This document shows, piece after piece, positions 33,263 through 42,358 of a stretch of DNA of 55,992 nucleotides (its first letter is position 1; every line of letters begins with the position of its first letter). This stretch comes from Muribaculum sp. (lineage in GTDB: Bacteria > Bacteroidota > Bacteroidia > Bacteroidales > Muribaculaceae), in NCBI RefSeq assembly GCF_029051885.1, contig NZ_JAIDKI010000244.1:1-55992 (forward strand). Reading direction: 5' to 3'. The notes under the pieces were generated by a model. That model saw only the letters and a list, made by a program, of their open reading frames with translations. It was not told where the DNA came from and ran no database searches. The translations under genes were made by a program, and so were the position numbers.

Positions 33263-35710
33263 ATGTATAGATATTATCTGGTATTAGTATCTCTGATATC
33301 AATATTATGTGTGGATCTGTCGGCACAGCATGCTGTCGGTTCATGGGATTTGTACAGTAATTACGGCATTGACCGTGCTGATATTCTCGACACCAAGTCG
33401 AGGGTTTATTTCTGTGGTGGCGGTTCTTTGTTTCATTACGACAAGGATATGGACGAGATGTATTCCTATAATCTCGCTAATGGACTTTCGGATGTGAATG
33501 TGAGTGGTATCTATCGTAACTATGACAGAGATTATATCGTATGCGTATATGAAAACTGCAATATAGACCTGATATATGACAATGGCAATATTGTGAATCT
33601 AAGCGATATAAAGGATGCACAGTATGTTACTGACAAAAGTATTAACAGTGTATCTTTTGATGATGACGATATGTATGTCGCTACCGGTTTCGGCCTGGTA
33701 CGGTACGACACTAAGTCTGGTGCTGTAAAGGAATCAGGCATTTTCAGCTTTCCTGTATATGGAGTTACGGTGATGGGTGAAAATGTGGTTATAAGCACTG
33801 ATACAGGTCTTTATGGTATAAGCAAGACACAGCGAGTTAACGACTTTACAAGGTTTGTGAAATTGAGCGATTTGCAGTGTGCAGGCTTGTATGGAATGAA
33901 TGATGATTTCATTATTGCGCATCGTCCGTCGGCCAGTTGGGTTAATATATATAAGGTGGATTTCGAGAATAAAACGGTAGGAGGCAATTATCCGGGATTT
34001 GCAATGTATGATTTTGCGAGAATGCGAATGTTTGGAGATTGGTTTGCTATAATATCGAGATATTCATATGTATTATGTCGGTTTAATGAGGATAATTGGA
34101 TTGAATATAAGGCTATTGAGTTGCCTTCTAATCTGTATACATCTTTTATTTATGTGGGAGGAAATGGTTCTGGTAATGATAACGACTTATGGTATTTGAA
34201 TGATGACGGGTTAGGTCATCTGACATATACCACTAAGTATACTGATATTGATAATAATCAGAAATTATCAAACTATACGATTGACAAAGAGCCATCGTAT
34301 CCTTTTGGAACATCTGTGCACGGTGGTCCTACCAGGCTTGCAGTTTCAGATTTGGGAGTTTATACCACCTATAATGCCCAAAGCCGATATCCGTCTCATG
34401 ACAACTATAGTTATTTGATGAAGCTGAATCTGATAAGCAATGGTTTCGTTGAAGATATCACCCCCAAGAAAGGAGATTACACCCCTATAAATTCGTCAAG
34501 TGAAAATCTTTTGCGAACCGGTCATCATGTTGTTGTTGATCCTGAGGACCCTTCTATTGTATATGTGCCTACATGGTTTGAAGGCATATGGAAGTTTAAG
34601 GATGGCAAGCAGATAGCTAAGTATGACAAGACTAATGGTCCTTTTGGTACAGGATTTTCATGCTCGGTCGAAGACGTGGCTTTTGACAGCAATAATAATC
34701 TATGGGCGATTGCTCATGATTTTCCAAGATCACGCGAGATTGTAACTATTCTGCCTGCCAGTAAGAACAAAAGCAACAATGTTTCTTATACTGACTGGAT
34801 TACTCTTGATTTGCCTTATTTCGGCTCTCATGAAAGTCGAGATTCAAGAATCGTGCATTTCAAGCATTCAAAAAATAAGAATCTGGCAATGATAACCCAG
34901 ACATACGGTGACCAGAATGTACTTATATATGATACTAACGGTACATCGGCTGTGTCGGATGACAATTACTGGATGGTTAACAGATTTACTGATCAGGACG
35001 GGAAGACTTTCGGTCCGTATGCTGTACTCAGTATTGCTGAAGATAATAACGGTGATATATGGCTTGGGACCGGATGCGGAGTTGTGGTGATTCATAATTT
35101 GCGAAGCATGCTGTCTAATAAGGATAATACAATAGAGCGCATAAAGGTGCCTCGCAACGACGGCACTTCACTGGCTGATTACCTTCTTGATAATCAGGAG
35201 GTAACTTCAGTATCTGTAGATGCCGGAAATCGTAAGTGGCTGGCAACCACAACCTCCGGTGCATATTATGTAAGTGCTGACGGGCGTGAGATTCTTGAAA
35301 ATTTCACACGTTCCAACAGTATTATTCCGTCAAATGAAGTACATTCGATAGTATGTGAGCCTAATAGCAGCGATGTATATTTCGGTACTACCAACGGTCT
35401 GGCTGTATATCATAGTACAATTACTCCGGCTGCTGCTGATTTCAGCGATGTTTATGCATATCCCAATCCGGTAAGGCCGGATTACACAGGTTGGATTACA
35501 ATAAAGGGCCTGATGGATAACTCCCTTGTAAAGATTGCAGATTCTGCCGGCAATGTATTCCTTCAGACACGTTCGGAAGGTGGAATGGTCATGTGGGACG
35601 GATGCAATGGAGCAGGCGAACGTGTGCCTACCGGAGTGTATTACGTATATGCCTCTCAGAATCAGGAATCCAATAATGGTGCAGTAACAAAGATTCTTGT
35701 AGTAAAATAA
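33263..35710 (+). CDS. porZ: type IX secretion system protein PorZ
   Basis: An 815-aa two-propeller protein with an N-terminal signal ('LVLVSLISILCVDLSAQ') and a PorZ-type first domain ('YFCGGGSLFHYDKDMDEMYS', 'NLANGLSDVNVSGIYRN', 'NIDLIYDNGNI'). Later two-component-like propeller repeats follow ('ILSIAEDNNGDIWLGTGCGV', 'VTSVSVDAGNRKWLATTTSG'). The end ('DVYAYPNPVRPDYTG', 'GERVPTGVYYVYAS', 'TKILVVK') is a T9SS C-terminal domain. PorZ belongs to the surface attachment complex that links T9SS cargo to anionic LPS. It is more AT-rich than the genes to its left. Confidence 0.9.
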   Translation: MYRYYLVLVSLISILCVDLSAQHAVGSWDLYSNYGIDRADILDTKSRVYFCGGGSLFHYDKDMDEMYSYNLANGLSDVNVSGIYRNYDRDYIVCVYENCNIDLIYDNGNIVNLSDIKDAQYVTDKSINSVSFDDDDMYVATGFGLVRYDTKSGAVKESGIFSFPVYGVTVMGENVVISTDTGLYGISKTQRVNDFTRFVKLSDLQCAGLYGMNDDFIIAHRPSASWVNIYKVDFENKTVGGNYPGFAMYDFARMRMFGDWFAIISRYSYVLCRFNEDNWIEYKAIELPSNLYTSFIYVGGNGSGNDNDLWYLNDDGLGHLTYTTKYTDIDNNQKLSNYTIDKEPSYPFGTSVHGGPTRLAVSDLGVYTTYNAQSRYPSHDNYSYLMKLNLISNGFVEDITPKKGDYTPINSSSENLLRTGHHVVVDPEDPSIVYVPTWFEGIWKFKDGKQIAKYDKTNGPFGTGFSCSVEDVAFDSNNNLWAIAHDFPRSREIVTILPASKNKSNNVSYTDWITLDLPYFGSHESRDSRIVHFKHSKNKNLAMITQTYGDQNVLIYDTNGTSAVSDDNYWMVNRFTDQDGKTFGPYAVLSIAEDNNGDIWLGTGCGVVVIHNLRSMLSNKDNTIERIKVPRNDGTSLADYLLDNQEVTSVSVDAGNRKWLATTTSGAYYVSADGREILENFTRSNSIIPSNEVHSIVCEPNSSDVYFGTTNGLAVYHSTITPAAADFSDVYAYPNPVRPDYTGWITIKGLMDNSLVKIADSAGNVFLQTRSEGGMVMWDGCNGAGERVPTGVYYVYASQNQESNNGAVTKILVVK

Positions 35711-35718
35711 TATATCGG

Positions 35719-35758
35719 ACGACACACATACCACACACGCCTGTGGTATGTGTGTCGT
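35719..35758. terminator. porZ terminator hairpin
   Basis: ACGACACACATACCACA and TGTGGTATGTGTGTCGT form a perfect 17-bp stem with a 6-nt loop and no U-tract. The ORF-track start of the next gene (35748) lies inside the right arm. Confidence 0.75.
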
Positions 35759-35771
35759 TAATGTATATAAA

Positions 35772-36803
35772 ATGGTACAATCGCAAAGAATAAGATTTAT
35801 ATCATTCCTACAGATTGTAGGAGTAGTGCTTGTGATTCTTGGACATTCTTTGCATGAATATCCTGGCGATTTTCATCAGTTTTGGTTCTATCGAATGTTT
35901 CAGACGGTGAGAATGCCTCTGTTTGTATTTATTTCAGGCTATTTATTTATGATATCAATGGTCAAGAGGGATTATAACGTCTCCTTTGGCGATTTCATAA
36001 GAAATAAGTCACAGCGCCTGCTTGTACCTTATTTTGTACTGACCATAGTGACATTTGTACCCCGTGCATTGATGTCAGGATATGCGGATGATCCTGTGGA
36101 TTTAGATATCAGTTCATTCGTATCATCTATATTATTTTCTGATAGGCTTACTATAGTGTTTCTATGGTTTCTGCCAGTTGTTTTTGTGTTGCTATGTGTG
36201 TCATTCATAGGGTTAAAATTATTTAGGAATAGAATATCACTGTTTTTTCTGACTGGAGGAATTCTATCTATAGCAGGCTATTTATATGTCAATCAGTGGG
36301 CATGGACCTTCATGGGGATAGGCCGTACTGCCGAACTTGCAGTTTTCTTTATGTGTGGTATCGCATACGCACGATGGAAGTCGGATATTGACTTTTTATT
36401 TGGGCAATGGTGGTTCGGCGGTATATGCGCCACAATATGGCTTATATTGTTTTATACGGATAATTTATCGGGAGTGTATGGTCTTGTTTGCTCATTATCC
36501 GGGCTTGCAATGCTTATTACGTTGGCTATCACAGCTTGTGAATGGCAGTTGGGATGGCTACATCTTGAGGGATACAACTATATGATGTATCTGCTGTCGT
36601 GGTTTACATGTGTGCTATCCCAGCAGATACTCCATCATTTTACCGATTTTCCATGGTGGGTATATACTATAATCGCTTTATTAAGCAGTATATATATACC
36701 TTGGTCAATAGGTAAGATACTACACAGATACTCTCCATCAAGCCGGTTGGCAAGGTCGGTGCTTTGGCTTCTCGGCCATAATCCTAATAAAAACAGGATA
36801 TGA
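35772..36803 (+). CDS. acyltransferase-3 family membrane protein
   Basis: A 343-aa polytopic protein with the acyltransferase-3 pattern: 'RIRFISFLQIVGVVLVILGHSLH' (the conserved His follows the first helix), 'RMPLFVFISGYLFMISM' and 'RNKSQRLLVPYFVLTIVTF'. Such enzymes O-acylate surface polysaccharides or lipids. The start at 35772 (MVQSQRIRF) is preferred over 35748, which is in the terminator. Its stop overlaps the next gene by 4 nt (ATGA), so it works with a GT2 glycosyltransferase. Confidence 0.83.
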   Translation: MVQSQRIRFISFLQIVGVVLVILGHSLHEYPGDFHQFWFYRMFQTVRMPLFVFISGYLFMISMVKRDYNVSFGDFIRNKSQRLLVPYFVLTIVTFVPRALMSGYADDPVDLDISSFVSSILFSDRLTIVFLWFLPVVFVLLCVSFIGLKLFRNRISLFFLTGGILSIAGYLYVNQWAWTFMGIGRTAELAVFFMCGIAYARWKSDIDFLFGQWWFGGICATIWLILFYTDNLSGVYGLVCSLSGLAMLITLAITACEWQLGWLHLEGYNYMMYLLSWFTCVLSQQILHHFTDFPWWVYTIIALLSSIYIPWSIGKILHRYSPSSRLARSVLWLLGHNPNKNRI

Positions 36804-37837
36804 TTGATTCTTATATGGTTTCTGTTATTATTCCGGTATGGAATGTAGAGGAGTATCTGGATGCATGTCTGGAATCCGTTTCATTACAGACCTATAGCAA
36901 CCTGGAGGTGATAATGGTTGACGATGGTTCGACAGACGGTAGTACCGGGATATGTAGAGCATGGGAGAAGAAAGATAGCCGGTTTATTCTTGTAAGGAAG
37001 GAGAATGGAGGACCCTCTATAGCTCGTAATGTCGGATTGGACAATGCCAAGGGTGATTATATCGCATTTGTAGATAGTGATGATATATTACACGTTGAAT
37101 ATATACACACCTTAATAGATATCGTAAAAAGAAATGAAGGCTATTCTATAGCCGGGGTTGATTATATAAGATTTGGCGACTCTGATATAGTCACTACCTC
37201 ACGTAAATGGAATATGGCTGAATTTCATCACTATCTTCCCGGGGAGGCATTAAGAAAATTGCTTTACCAGAATGATTTTATATGCAGCGCTCCGTGGGGT
37301 AAATTGTTCAGTCGTGAAGTTATAGATGGTATAAAGTTTAAAGAGGGTATCCTTTATGAGGATCTTGATTGGATGGCAAGGGTGTTGGAGAGTATGCCTA
37401 AGGCGAAACGGGTAGGACTGTGTAATGCCCAGTTGTACTTTTATCGGAAGCGGAAAGGTAGTCTGATAGAGACATTTTCGAGACGCAGGCTTGATGTACT
37501 TGACATCACTCGTGACATCGAGCATAGAGCAGTCGCATCGTCAGACATGAAGCTGGTGAGTGCGGCTCGTGACCGCAGATTGAGTGCGAATTTCGACATA
37601 TATATGCAACTGTGGAAATATATCCGACACTGTAAGGCTGGAAGGGATACTGTACATAATTGTGGATACGATGCTGAATTGGCAGCATGCTGGGCTCAGA
37701 TAAAGCGGCTCAGAATAGCATCACTCATAAATTCTGATGTAAGAGGAAAAAATAAGTTTGGCATACTCCTGTCGTTTTTCGGGCCTAAAGTGTGTGGCTG
37801 TATCGGGTCAAGAATTATAGGCATCCTTAAAAAATAG
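36800..37837 (+). CDS. GT2-family glycosyltransferase
   Basis: A 345-aa GT-A enzyme. The nucleotide-sugar domain shows 'VSVIIPVWNVEEYLDACLES', 'VIMVDDGSTDGSTGI', 'NGGPSIARNVGLDNAKGDYI' and the DxD-like 'FVDSDD'; 'EDLDWMARVLES' carries the probable base region. The layout is of the EpsJ/WcaA type used for surface glycans. It is coupled to the acyltransferase upstream; the pair probably builds or decorates a surface sugar. Confidence 0.85.
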   Translation: MIDSYMVSVIIPVWNVEEYLDACLESVSLQTYSNLEVIMVDDGSTDGSTGICRAWEKKDSRFILVRKENGGPSIARNVGLDNAKGDYIAFVDSDDILHVEYIHTLIDIVKRNEGYSIAGVDYIRFGDSDIVTTSRKWNMAEFHHYLPGEALRKLLYQNDFICSAPWGKLFSREVIDGIKFKEGILYEDLDWMARVLESMPKAKRVGLCNAQLYFYRKRKGSLIETFSRRRLDVLDITRDIEHRAVASSDMKLVSAARDRRLSANFDIYMQLWKYIRHCKAGRDTVHNCGYDAELAACWAQIKRLRIASLINSDVRGKNKFGILLSFFGPKVCGCIGSRIIGILKK

Positions 37838-37846
37838 GGGATAAAT

Positions 37847-37878
37847 TTTGTTGCGGGCGATACAATTCCTTATATTTG
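37847..37878 (+). promoter_or_regulatory. promoter before the candidate structured RNA
   Basis: TTTG (37847-37850), 20-nt spacer, TATATTTG (37871-37878): ideal spacing. The predicted transcript starts about 37884. Confidence 0.7.
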
Positions 37879-37883
37879 ATGTT

Positions 37884-38025
37884 TAATAAGGAGAAGACCC
37901 GTAGGCGGTGCTGCCTTCAATCGGCCGACTGCGCATGCTGAAGAGGTATGCCGCCATTTGCACCATGCGTCGCATGGTAGCTATATCGGGCTGTTAAGTA
38001 CTGAGAAATACTACTTTAAGCAGAC
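37884..38025 (+). ncRNA. candidate structured leader RNA
   Basis: About 142 nt between a strong promoter and the ATG at 38026 can fold into a three-way junction by eye. The closing stem is CCCG+TAG (37898-37904) with CTA+CGGG (37981-37990). One long arm is GGCGG/CCGCC (37904-37908 with 37951-37955), extended by CCTTCA with TGAAGAGG. A short hairpin ACCATGC-GTC-GCATGGT occupies 37962-37978. It matches no riboswitch class that I know; it may be a regulatory leader or a separate small RNA. Confidence 0.4.
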
Positions 38026-38541
38026 ATGAGACTGAAATATACAGATGAGCAGGACAAGTGTTACGGCGTGACAGGCATGGCCGTAAGTCTTGTTGTATGG
38101 GATGCCGACGATATGTTGGCGCGCATTGATATGGATTCCGACGACAATATCGAATTCGTACCGGAGTATTATTTTTCAGGAAATCCGAGACTGTCGGCAA
38201 AGGTGGCATGGCAATACATTCTCAAGCATTATCAGGCTTCTATGGGTATGATGATAGGCAATGTGATGTGTCGCCACTATATGCAGCTGAATATGGCTCC
38301 GGACGCAGACACGCGCAATGCTCTGCTTGAATGTCTGGAGCAGGAGGGGGCTGACGCCTGTTCGCTTGAGAATGACGAGATACACCGCCTTTTCGAGCGT
38401 AGTTACTCATACCTCGACAGGGTGTTCTCCCATAGCGGTGTGCAGGGGATTGTGAGAAATTTTGCACGTGAGTTGCAGAATCAGCGCACTCTTACACGCG
38501 GTGATGTGTCAGAATTGCTTGCGTCATTGCGCAATCTATAG
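38026..38541 (+). CDS. conserved hypothetical protein
   Basis: I do not recognise the family. The 171-aa product is acidic, with no signal peptide and no membrane helix. The first part looks mixed alpha/beta ('GVTGMAVSLVVWDADDMLARID') and the rest mostly helical ('AKVAWQYILKHYQASMGMMI', 'LFERSYSYLDRVFS'). It ends with 'TRGDVSELLASLRNL'. It is preceded by a strong promoter and a structured leader. Its 3' end overlaps the convergent DUF4294 gene by 6 nt. Confidence 0.7.
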   Translation: MRLKYTDEQDKCYGVTGMAVSLVVWDADDMLARIDMDSDDNIEFVPEYYFSGNPRLSAKVAWQYILKHYQASMGMMIGNVMCRHYMQLNMAPDADTRNALLECLEQEGADACSLENDEIHRLFERSYSYLDRVFSHSGVQGIVRNFARELQNQRTLTRGDVSELLASLRNL

Positions 38542-39189
38542 CATACCTTGCTCCACGAGCACGCATACACGCTCGATTATAGCGTCTTCCTCGCTTTTGT
38601 CGGGACGGAAATCGCTCTTGAGGTTTACCCCGAAAAAGCGTCCGAAAGTCTGCCAGAATCCGGCGCGGAAAGTCCCGAGGAAGGCTTTCAGTATAGAGTA
38701 GGACGACTGGTTGGTCTCCCGCGTGATGAGCTTCACCAGCATTTTACCCTGTGATTTTGTAAACTTCTTCAACTGAGGCTTATATTGGTTGAACACCTCT
38801 TTTTCCATCTGCTGAAGATGATGCTGTCGCTCTTCCTGCGATGGCAGTGTTTCCATATATTCGTAGGTCTCGAGTATGGTCTCTGCAATCATTTTGGCAT
38901 AGGGCAGAGTGCGCTTCACATCGCGTACGGTACGCCAGTAGAACTGTTCCTGTTTCTTGTTTTTAAACTTCAGAGGAGGATAATATGTGATATTGTTGAG
39001 TACAACCATTACGGCAGTATCTCCCTCCTCGTTGACGAAATGGTAGCGTCCGTGCACAAGAGGTATGCGGGCGTCTTTCAGCGTCGGTTCGTCGAGTATT
39101 CCGGCCACACCATCAGGTGTGCCGTCCTGCGCTGAGACGCAGACGGCACATGATAATATCATTATGATGGCGCAAAAGATATTCTTCAT
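38536..39189 (-). CDS. DUF4294 protein
   Basis: A 217-aa secreted protein with signal peptide 'MKNIFCAIIMILSCAVCVSAQ'. The DUF4294 core follows ('QFYWRTVRDVKRTLPYAKMI', 'MEKEVFNQYKPQLKKFTKSQG', 'KMLVKLITRETNQSSY', 'AFLGTFRAGFWQTFGRFFG'). The family is confined largely to Bacteroidetes and has no assigned function. It overlaps the 38026 gene tail to tail. Confidence 0.82.
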   Translation of the reverse strand: MKNIFCAIIMILSCAVCVSAQDGTPDGVAGILDEPTLKDARIPLVHGRYHFVNEEGDTAVMVVLNNITYYPPLKFKNKKQEQFYWRTVRDVKRTLPYAKMIAETILETYEYMETLPSQEERQHHLQQMEKEVFNQYKPQLKKFTKSQGKMLVKLITRETNQSSYSILKAFLGTFRAGFWQTFGRFFGVNLKSDFRPDKSEEDAIIERVCVLVEQGML

Positions 39190-39305
39190 TCACACAAAAT
39201 GCTCGTTACGCAAAAAAAGTTCAATAAATCAGCAGAGTAGGGAGGAGATGATGAGCTAATGATATACCACAGGTCAGTCAAGTATACCCTGCCGCATCAA
39301 GCCGA

Positions 39306-40871
39306 CTACTTGTGAGGATAGTCGATAGTATAGTGCAGACCGCGCGATTCCTTGCGTTCCATGGCCTGGCGCATAATAAGATAGCCAACGTTGATTATAT
39401 TGCGCAGCTCGCATATCTCGCGCGAGGCTTTGGAGCACTTAAACAGTCGTTCGGTCTCCTCATAGAGTATGTCGAGACGATTCCATGCACGCTTCAGGCG
39501 GAGGTCCGAACGTACAATACCCACGTAGGCCGACATTATCTGTCCTACTTCCTTGATGCTCTGGGTTATCAATACCATCTCTTCGTTGTGGCGCGTGCCT
39601 TCATCGTTCCATTCAGGCACGTCGGTACGGTATGAGTAGCCATCCTTTACCGACATCGCATGTCGGGCGGCAGCATCGGCATATACCACAGCTTCTATCA
39701 GCGAGTTGGACGCCAGACGGTTGCCGCCGTGGAGTCCTGTGCATGAACATTCACCCACTGCATACAGGCGCCCTATCGACGACTCTCCGTTGGTGTCTAC
39801 CTTTATGCCTCCACACAGGTAATGGGCCGCAGGAGCCACCGGTATATAGTCCTTGGTAATATCTATGCCGAGCGACAGACATTTTGCGTATATGTTGGGA
39901 AAATGGTGGCGGGTCTCCTCAGGGTCTTTATGTGTGACGTCAAGATAGACGTGGTCGTCGCCATTGAGTTTCATCTCCGAATCGATGGCGCGGGCCACTA
40001 TGTCGCGTGGAGCAAGCGACAGGCGCGGGTCATATTTCTGCATGAATTCCTCACCCTTGAGATTGCGGAGCACGGCTCCATAGCCGCGCATTGCCTCGGT
40101 GATGAGAAATGATGGACGGTCGCCCGGATGATACAGTGCGGTTGGATGAAACTGTATGAACTCCATGTCCTTGACCGTTCCTTTGGCGCGATATACCATC
40201 GCTATGCCGTCGCCGGTGGCTACAAGCGGATTTGTAGTGGTAGTGTAGACGGCTCCCACTCCTCCTGTAGCCATGAGAGTGACACGTGATAGGAATGTGT
40301 CTACTTTGCCTGTCGCAGGATTAAGCACGTAGGCACCGTAGCATGTGATGTCGGGGGTACGCCGTGTGACAATCTTGCCCAGATGGTGCTGGGTGATGAT
40401 TTCAATAGCGAAGTGGTCCTCAAATATGTCGATGTTGGGGTTGGCTTTTACAGCCTCGATAAGCGATTGCTGTATCTCGGCGCCGGTGTTGTCGGCATGG
40501 TGCAGTATGCGGAATTCGCAGTGTCCGCCTTCACGGTGAAGGTCGAAACTGCCATCCTCTTTCTTGTCGAAGTCGACGCCCCAGCCTATGAGTTCGCGTA
40601 TCTGGGCCGGAGCTTCTGTCACTACTTTTTTCACGGCTTCTGGATCGGACAGCCAGTCGCCGGCAATCATTGTATCGTTTATGTGCTTGTCGAAGTCGTC
40701 GACTTCAAGATTGGTCACTGACGCCACACCGCCTTGGGCGAAGTAGGTGTTGGCTTCCTCAAGTCTGGTCTTGCATATCAGCGCCACGCGGCCTGTAGCG
40801 GCCACTTTCAGCGCGAAGCTCATTCCGGCGATGCCAGAGCCAATCACCAGATAGTCATATTCGTAGGTCAT
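39306..40871 (-). CDS. nadB: L-aspartate oxidase
   Basis: Flavoenzyme that oxidises L-aspartate to iminoaspartate, the first step of de novo NAD synthesis; NadA (27.8 kb) uses the product. The 521-aa protein has the FAD-binding 'YLVIGSGIAGMSFALKVA', 'NTYFAQGGVASV', the fumarate-reductase-like active-site regions 'HREGGHCEFRILHH' and 'GAVLRNLKGEEFM', 'HYLCGGIKVDTNG' and 'LHGGNRLASNSLIEA'. It is flanked by the glycosyltransferase cluster upstream and DUF4294 downstream. Confidence 0.94.
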   Translation of the reverse strand: MTYEYDYLVIGSGIAGMSFALKVAATGRVALICKTRLEEANTYFAQGGVASVTNLEVDDFDKHINDTMIAGDWLSDPEAVKKVVTEAPAQIRELIGWGVDFDKKEDGSFDLHREGGHCEFRILHHADNTGAEIQQSLIEAVKANPNIDIFEDHFAIEIITQHHLGKIVTRRTPDITCYGAYVLNPATGKVDTFLSRVTLMATGGVGAVYTTTTNPLVATGDGIAMVYRAKGTVKDMEFIQFHPTALYHPGDRPSFLITEAMRGYGAVLRNLKGEEFMQKYDPRLSLAPRDIVARAIDSEMKLNGDDHVYLDVTHKDPEETRHHFPNIYAKCLSLGIDITKDYIPVAPAAHYLCGGIKVDTNGESSIGRLYAVGECSCTGLHGGNRLASNSLIEAVVYADAAARHAMSVKDGYSYRTDVPEWNDEGTRHNEEMVLITQSIKEVGQIMSAYVGIVRSDLRLKRAWNRLDILYEETERLFKCSKASREICELRNIINVGYLIMRQAMERKESRGLHYTIDYPHK

Positions 40872-40912
40872 AGCGTAGAAATCCGGCTAATGATTAGTAG
40901 AAATTGCAATGG

Positions 40913-40920
40913 CAAAGATA
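40913..40920 (-). promoter_or_regulatory. nadB -7 box
   Basis: TATCTTTG on the minus strand, about 40 nt upstream of the nadB ATG. No clear -33. Confidence 0.5.
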
Positions 40921-40999
40921 GCGAAAATTCCACCCCGTTATCCTGTTGACTGGTATTTTTATGAAAGAACTCTATTTATTATGTTATTATTCTATTGAT

Positions 41000-42358
41000 T
41001 TATTGTTTGGAATGTGTTTGGCTGGTGATTGGTGGAAAGTATTCAACAACATGTCGTGTGAATACTTCGAGAGTGAAGTTTTTGTCATAAATATTTTTCC
41101 CATTTCTCCCGATTTCCTTGAGGGTTTCAGTGGGCATATTGATGATTGTTCGTATTACTTCGGCCAGAGCTTCGGGATTGTCAGCAGGAAATACCATGCC
41201 GCTTTCTCCTGTAGTTATAAGTGCGGCTGTTCCTGTTGCGTCAGAAGTAGCTACCGGGATATTTTGCTGGAAGGCTTCCGTGCAGACAATGGGCATTGGG
41301 TCGTCGATTGACGGGCATATCAGAGCCTGCATCTGTCCCATTATTTTAAGTAGTTCTTCGTGGGATTTCTCTCCCCACCATTTTACGGTATCCGGAGCAT
41401 TGTTAATTTCTTTACGAGTATTGTTTTCGCAACATCCGCCAATGAGATGCACCTTTATGCGCTGCTGTTCGATATCAGTGAGCATATCGACAGCCTTAAG
41501 AAGGGTATTGGTGCCTTTACGATGTCCCATCATACCGGACATCATGATATGGATTTTATCGGCCTCCAATGTTACCGGCTTGATTTTGCATAGAGCGTCA
41601 GCGTCTATTGGTGGTATTCCATAAAGAAATATGCTAGAGTCGATATTACCATGTGTATATGTATCGAACATCTTTTTGGCGTGTTCGCCTACAATCCATA
41701 TTTTTTTTGCATTGTTTAATGCTGATATAATTTTGTCTCTGTTACTGCGCAGATAACGATAGCTAATACCTGCTTCATGAATCCATATGAAAGAATTGCT
41801 TCGATTGATGAAATCATTGAGTATGTCTACTGAAACTATGGTATTGTATATGACAGTAGAATACCGATTTATCAGTTTAGCTACAACGTCTCTTTCTGCC
41901 TTGTACAGAGTATTTGGCACATATGGATTCACTAATTCCGATTCGGTAATCATTACTGGTATGCCATGTCTATTAGCTTCTTGTGTTAATGGACCCTCGG
42001 ATAACGACAGTATCGCTGGGGAATAGCCGAGCGATTTTAATGTAATAGCAAAGGTAAGAAGTGCGCGTGGTGCTCCTGTAAGAGTCATTTCATGAGAAAT
42101 AAGCAGAATCTCTTTGGAAGATGCAGGAGACTCAAACATAGCTAATATTGCAGGGTTTTCGGCTAATAACAGTCTGCGGGTCTTAGGTATGACGTGTTTT
42201 ATATTTCTGTGAAAAATCTTTTTTAGATGTAATGAGACGACTTTTGAAATAGGGGCACCATTACGCTTATATTCACTGATAGCTGAATTAATGTCGCTAT
42301 CAGTGTAAAAGCCGTTGTGTATTGCTTTGGAGATATTTCGAAATGTCGATTTACTCAT
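41000..42358 (-). CDS. GT4-family glycosyltransferase
   Basis: A 452-aa GT-B enzyme. An unusual N-terminal helical extension of about 80 residues precedes the first Rossmann domain ('EILLISHEMTLTGAPRALLTF'). The donor domain has 'IHIMMSGMMGHRKGTNTLLKA' and 'EAFQQNIPVATSDATGTAAL', with a clear acidic pair for sugar-nucleotide binding. The start overlaps the upstream GT2 gene by 4 nt. It is the last gene of the minus-strand sugar cluster and is more AT-rich than housekeeping neighbours. Confidence 0.84.
   Translation of the reverse strand: MSKSTFRNISKAIHNGFYTDSDINSAISEYKRNGAPISKVVSLHLKKIFHRNIKHVIPKTRRLLLAENPAILAMFESPASSKEILLISHEMTLTGAPRALLTFAITLKSLGYSPAILSLSEGPLTQEANRHGIPVMITESELVNPYVPNTLYKAERDVVAKLINRYSTVIYNTIVSVDILNDFINRSNSFIWIHEAGISYRYLRSNRDKIISALNNAKKIWIVGEHAKKMFDTYTHGNIDSSIFLYGIPPIDADALCKIKPVTLEADKIHIMMSGMMGHRKGTNTLLKAVDMLTDIEQQRIKVHLIGGCCENNTRKEINNAPDTVKWWGEKSHEELLKIMGQMQALICPSIDDPMPIVCTEAFQQNIPVATSDATGTAALITTGESGMVFPADNPEALAEVIRTIINMPTETLKEIGRNGKNIYDKNFTLEVFTRHVVEYFPPITSQTHSKQ

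Noticed and set aside
38000-38007. CTGAGA in the 37.9-kb leader as part of a TPP riboswitch
   Set aside because: The other conserved TPP riboswitch segments are missing and the sequence lies outside the proposed junction.
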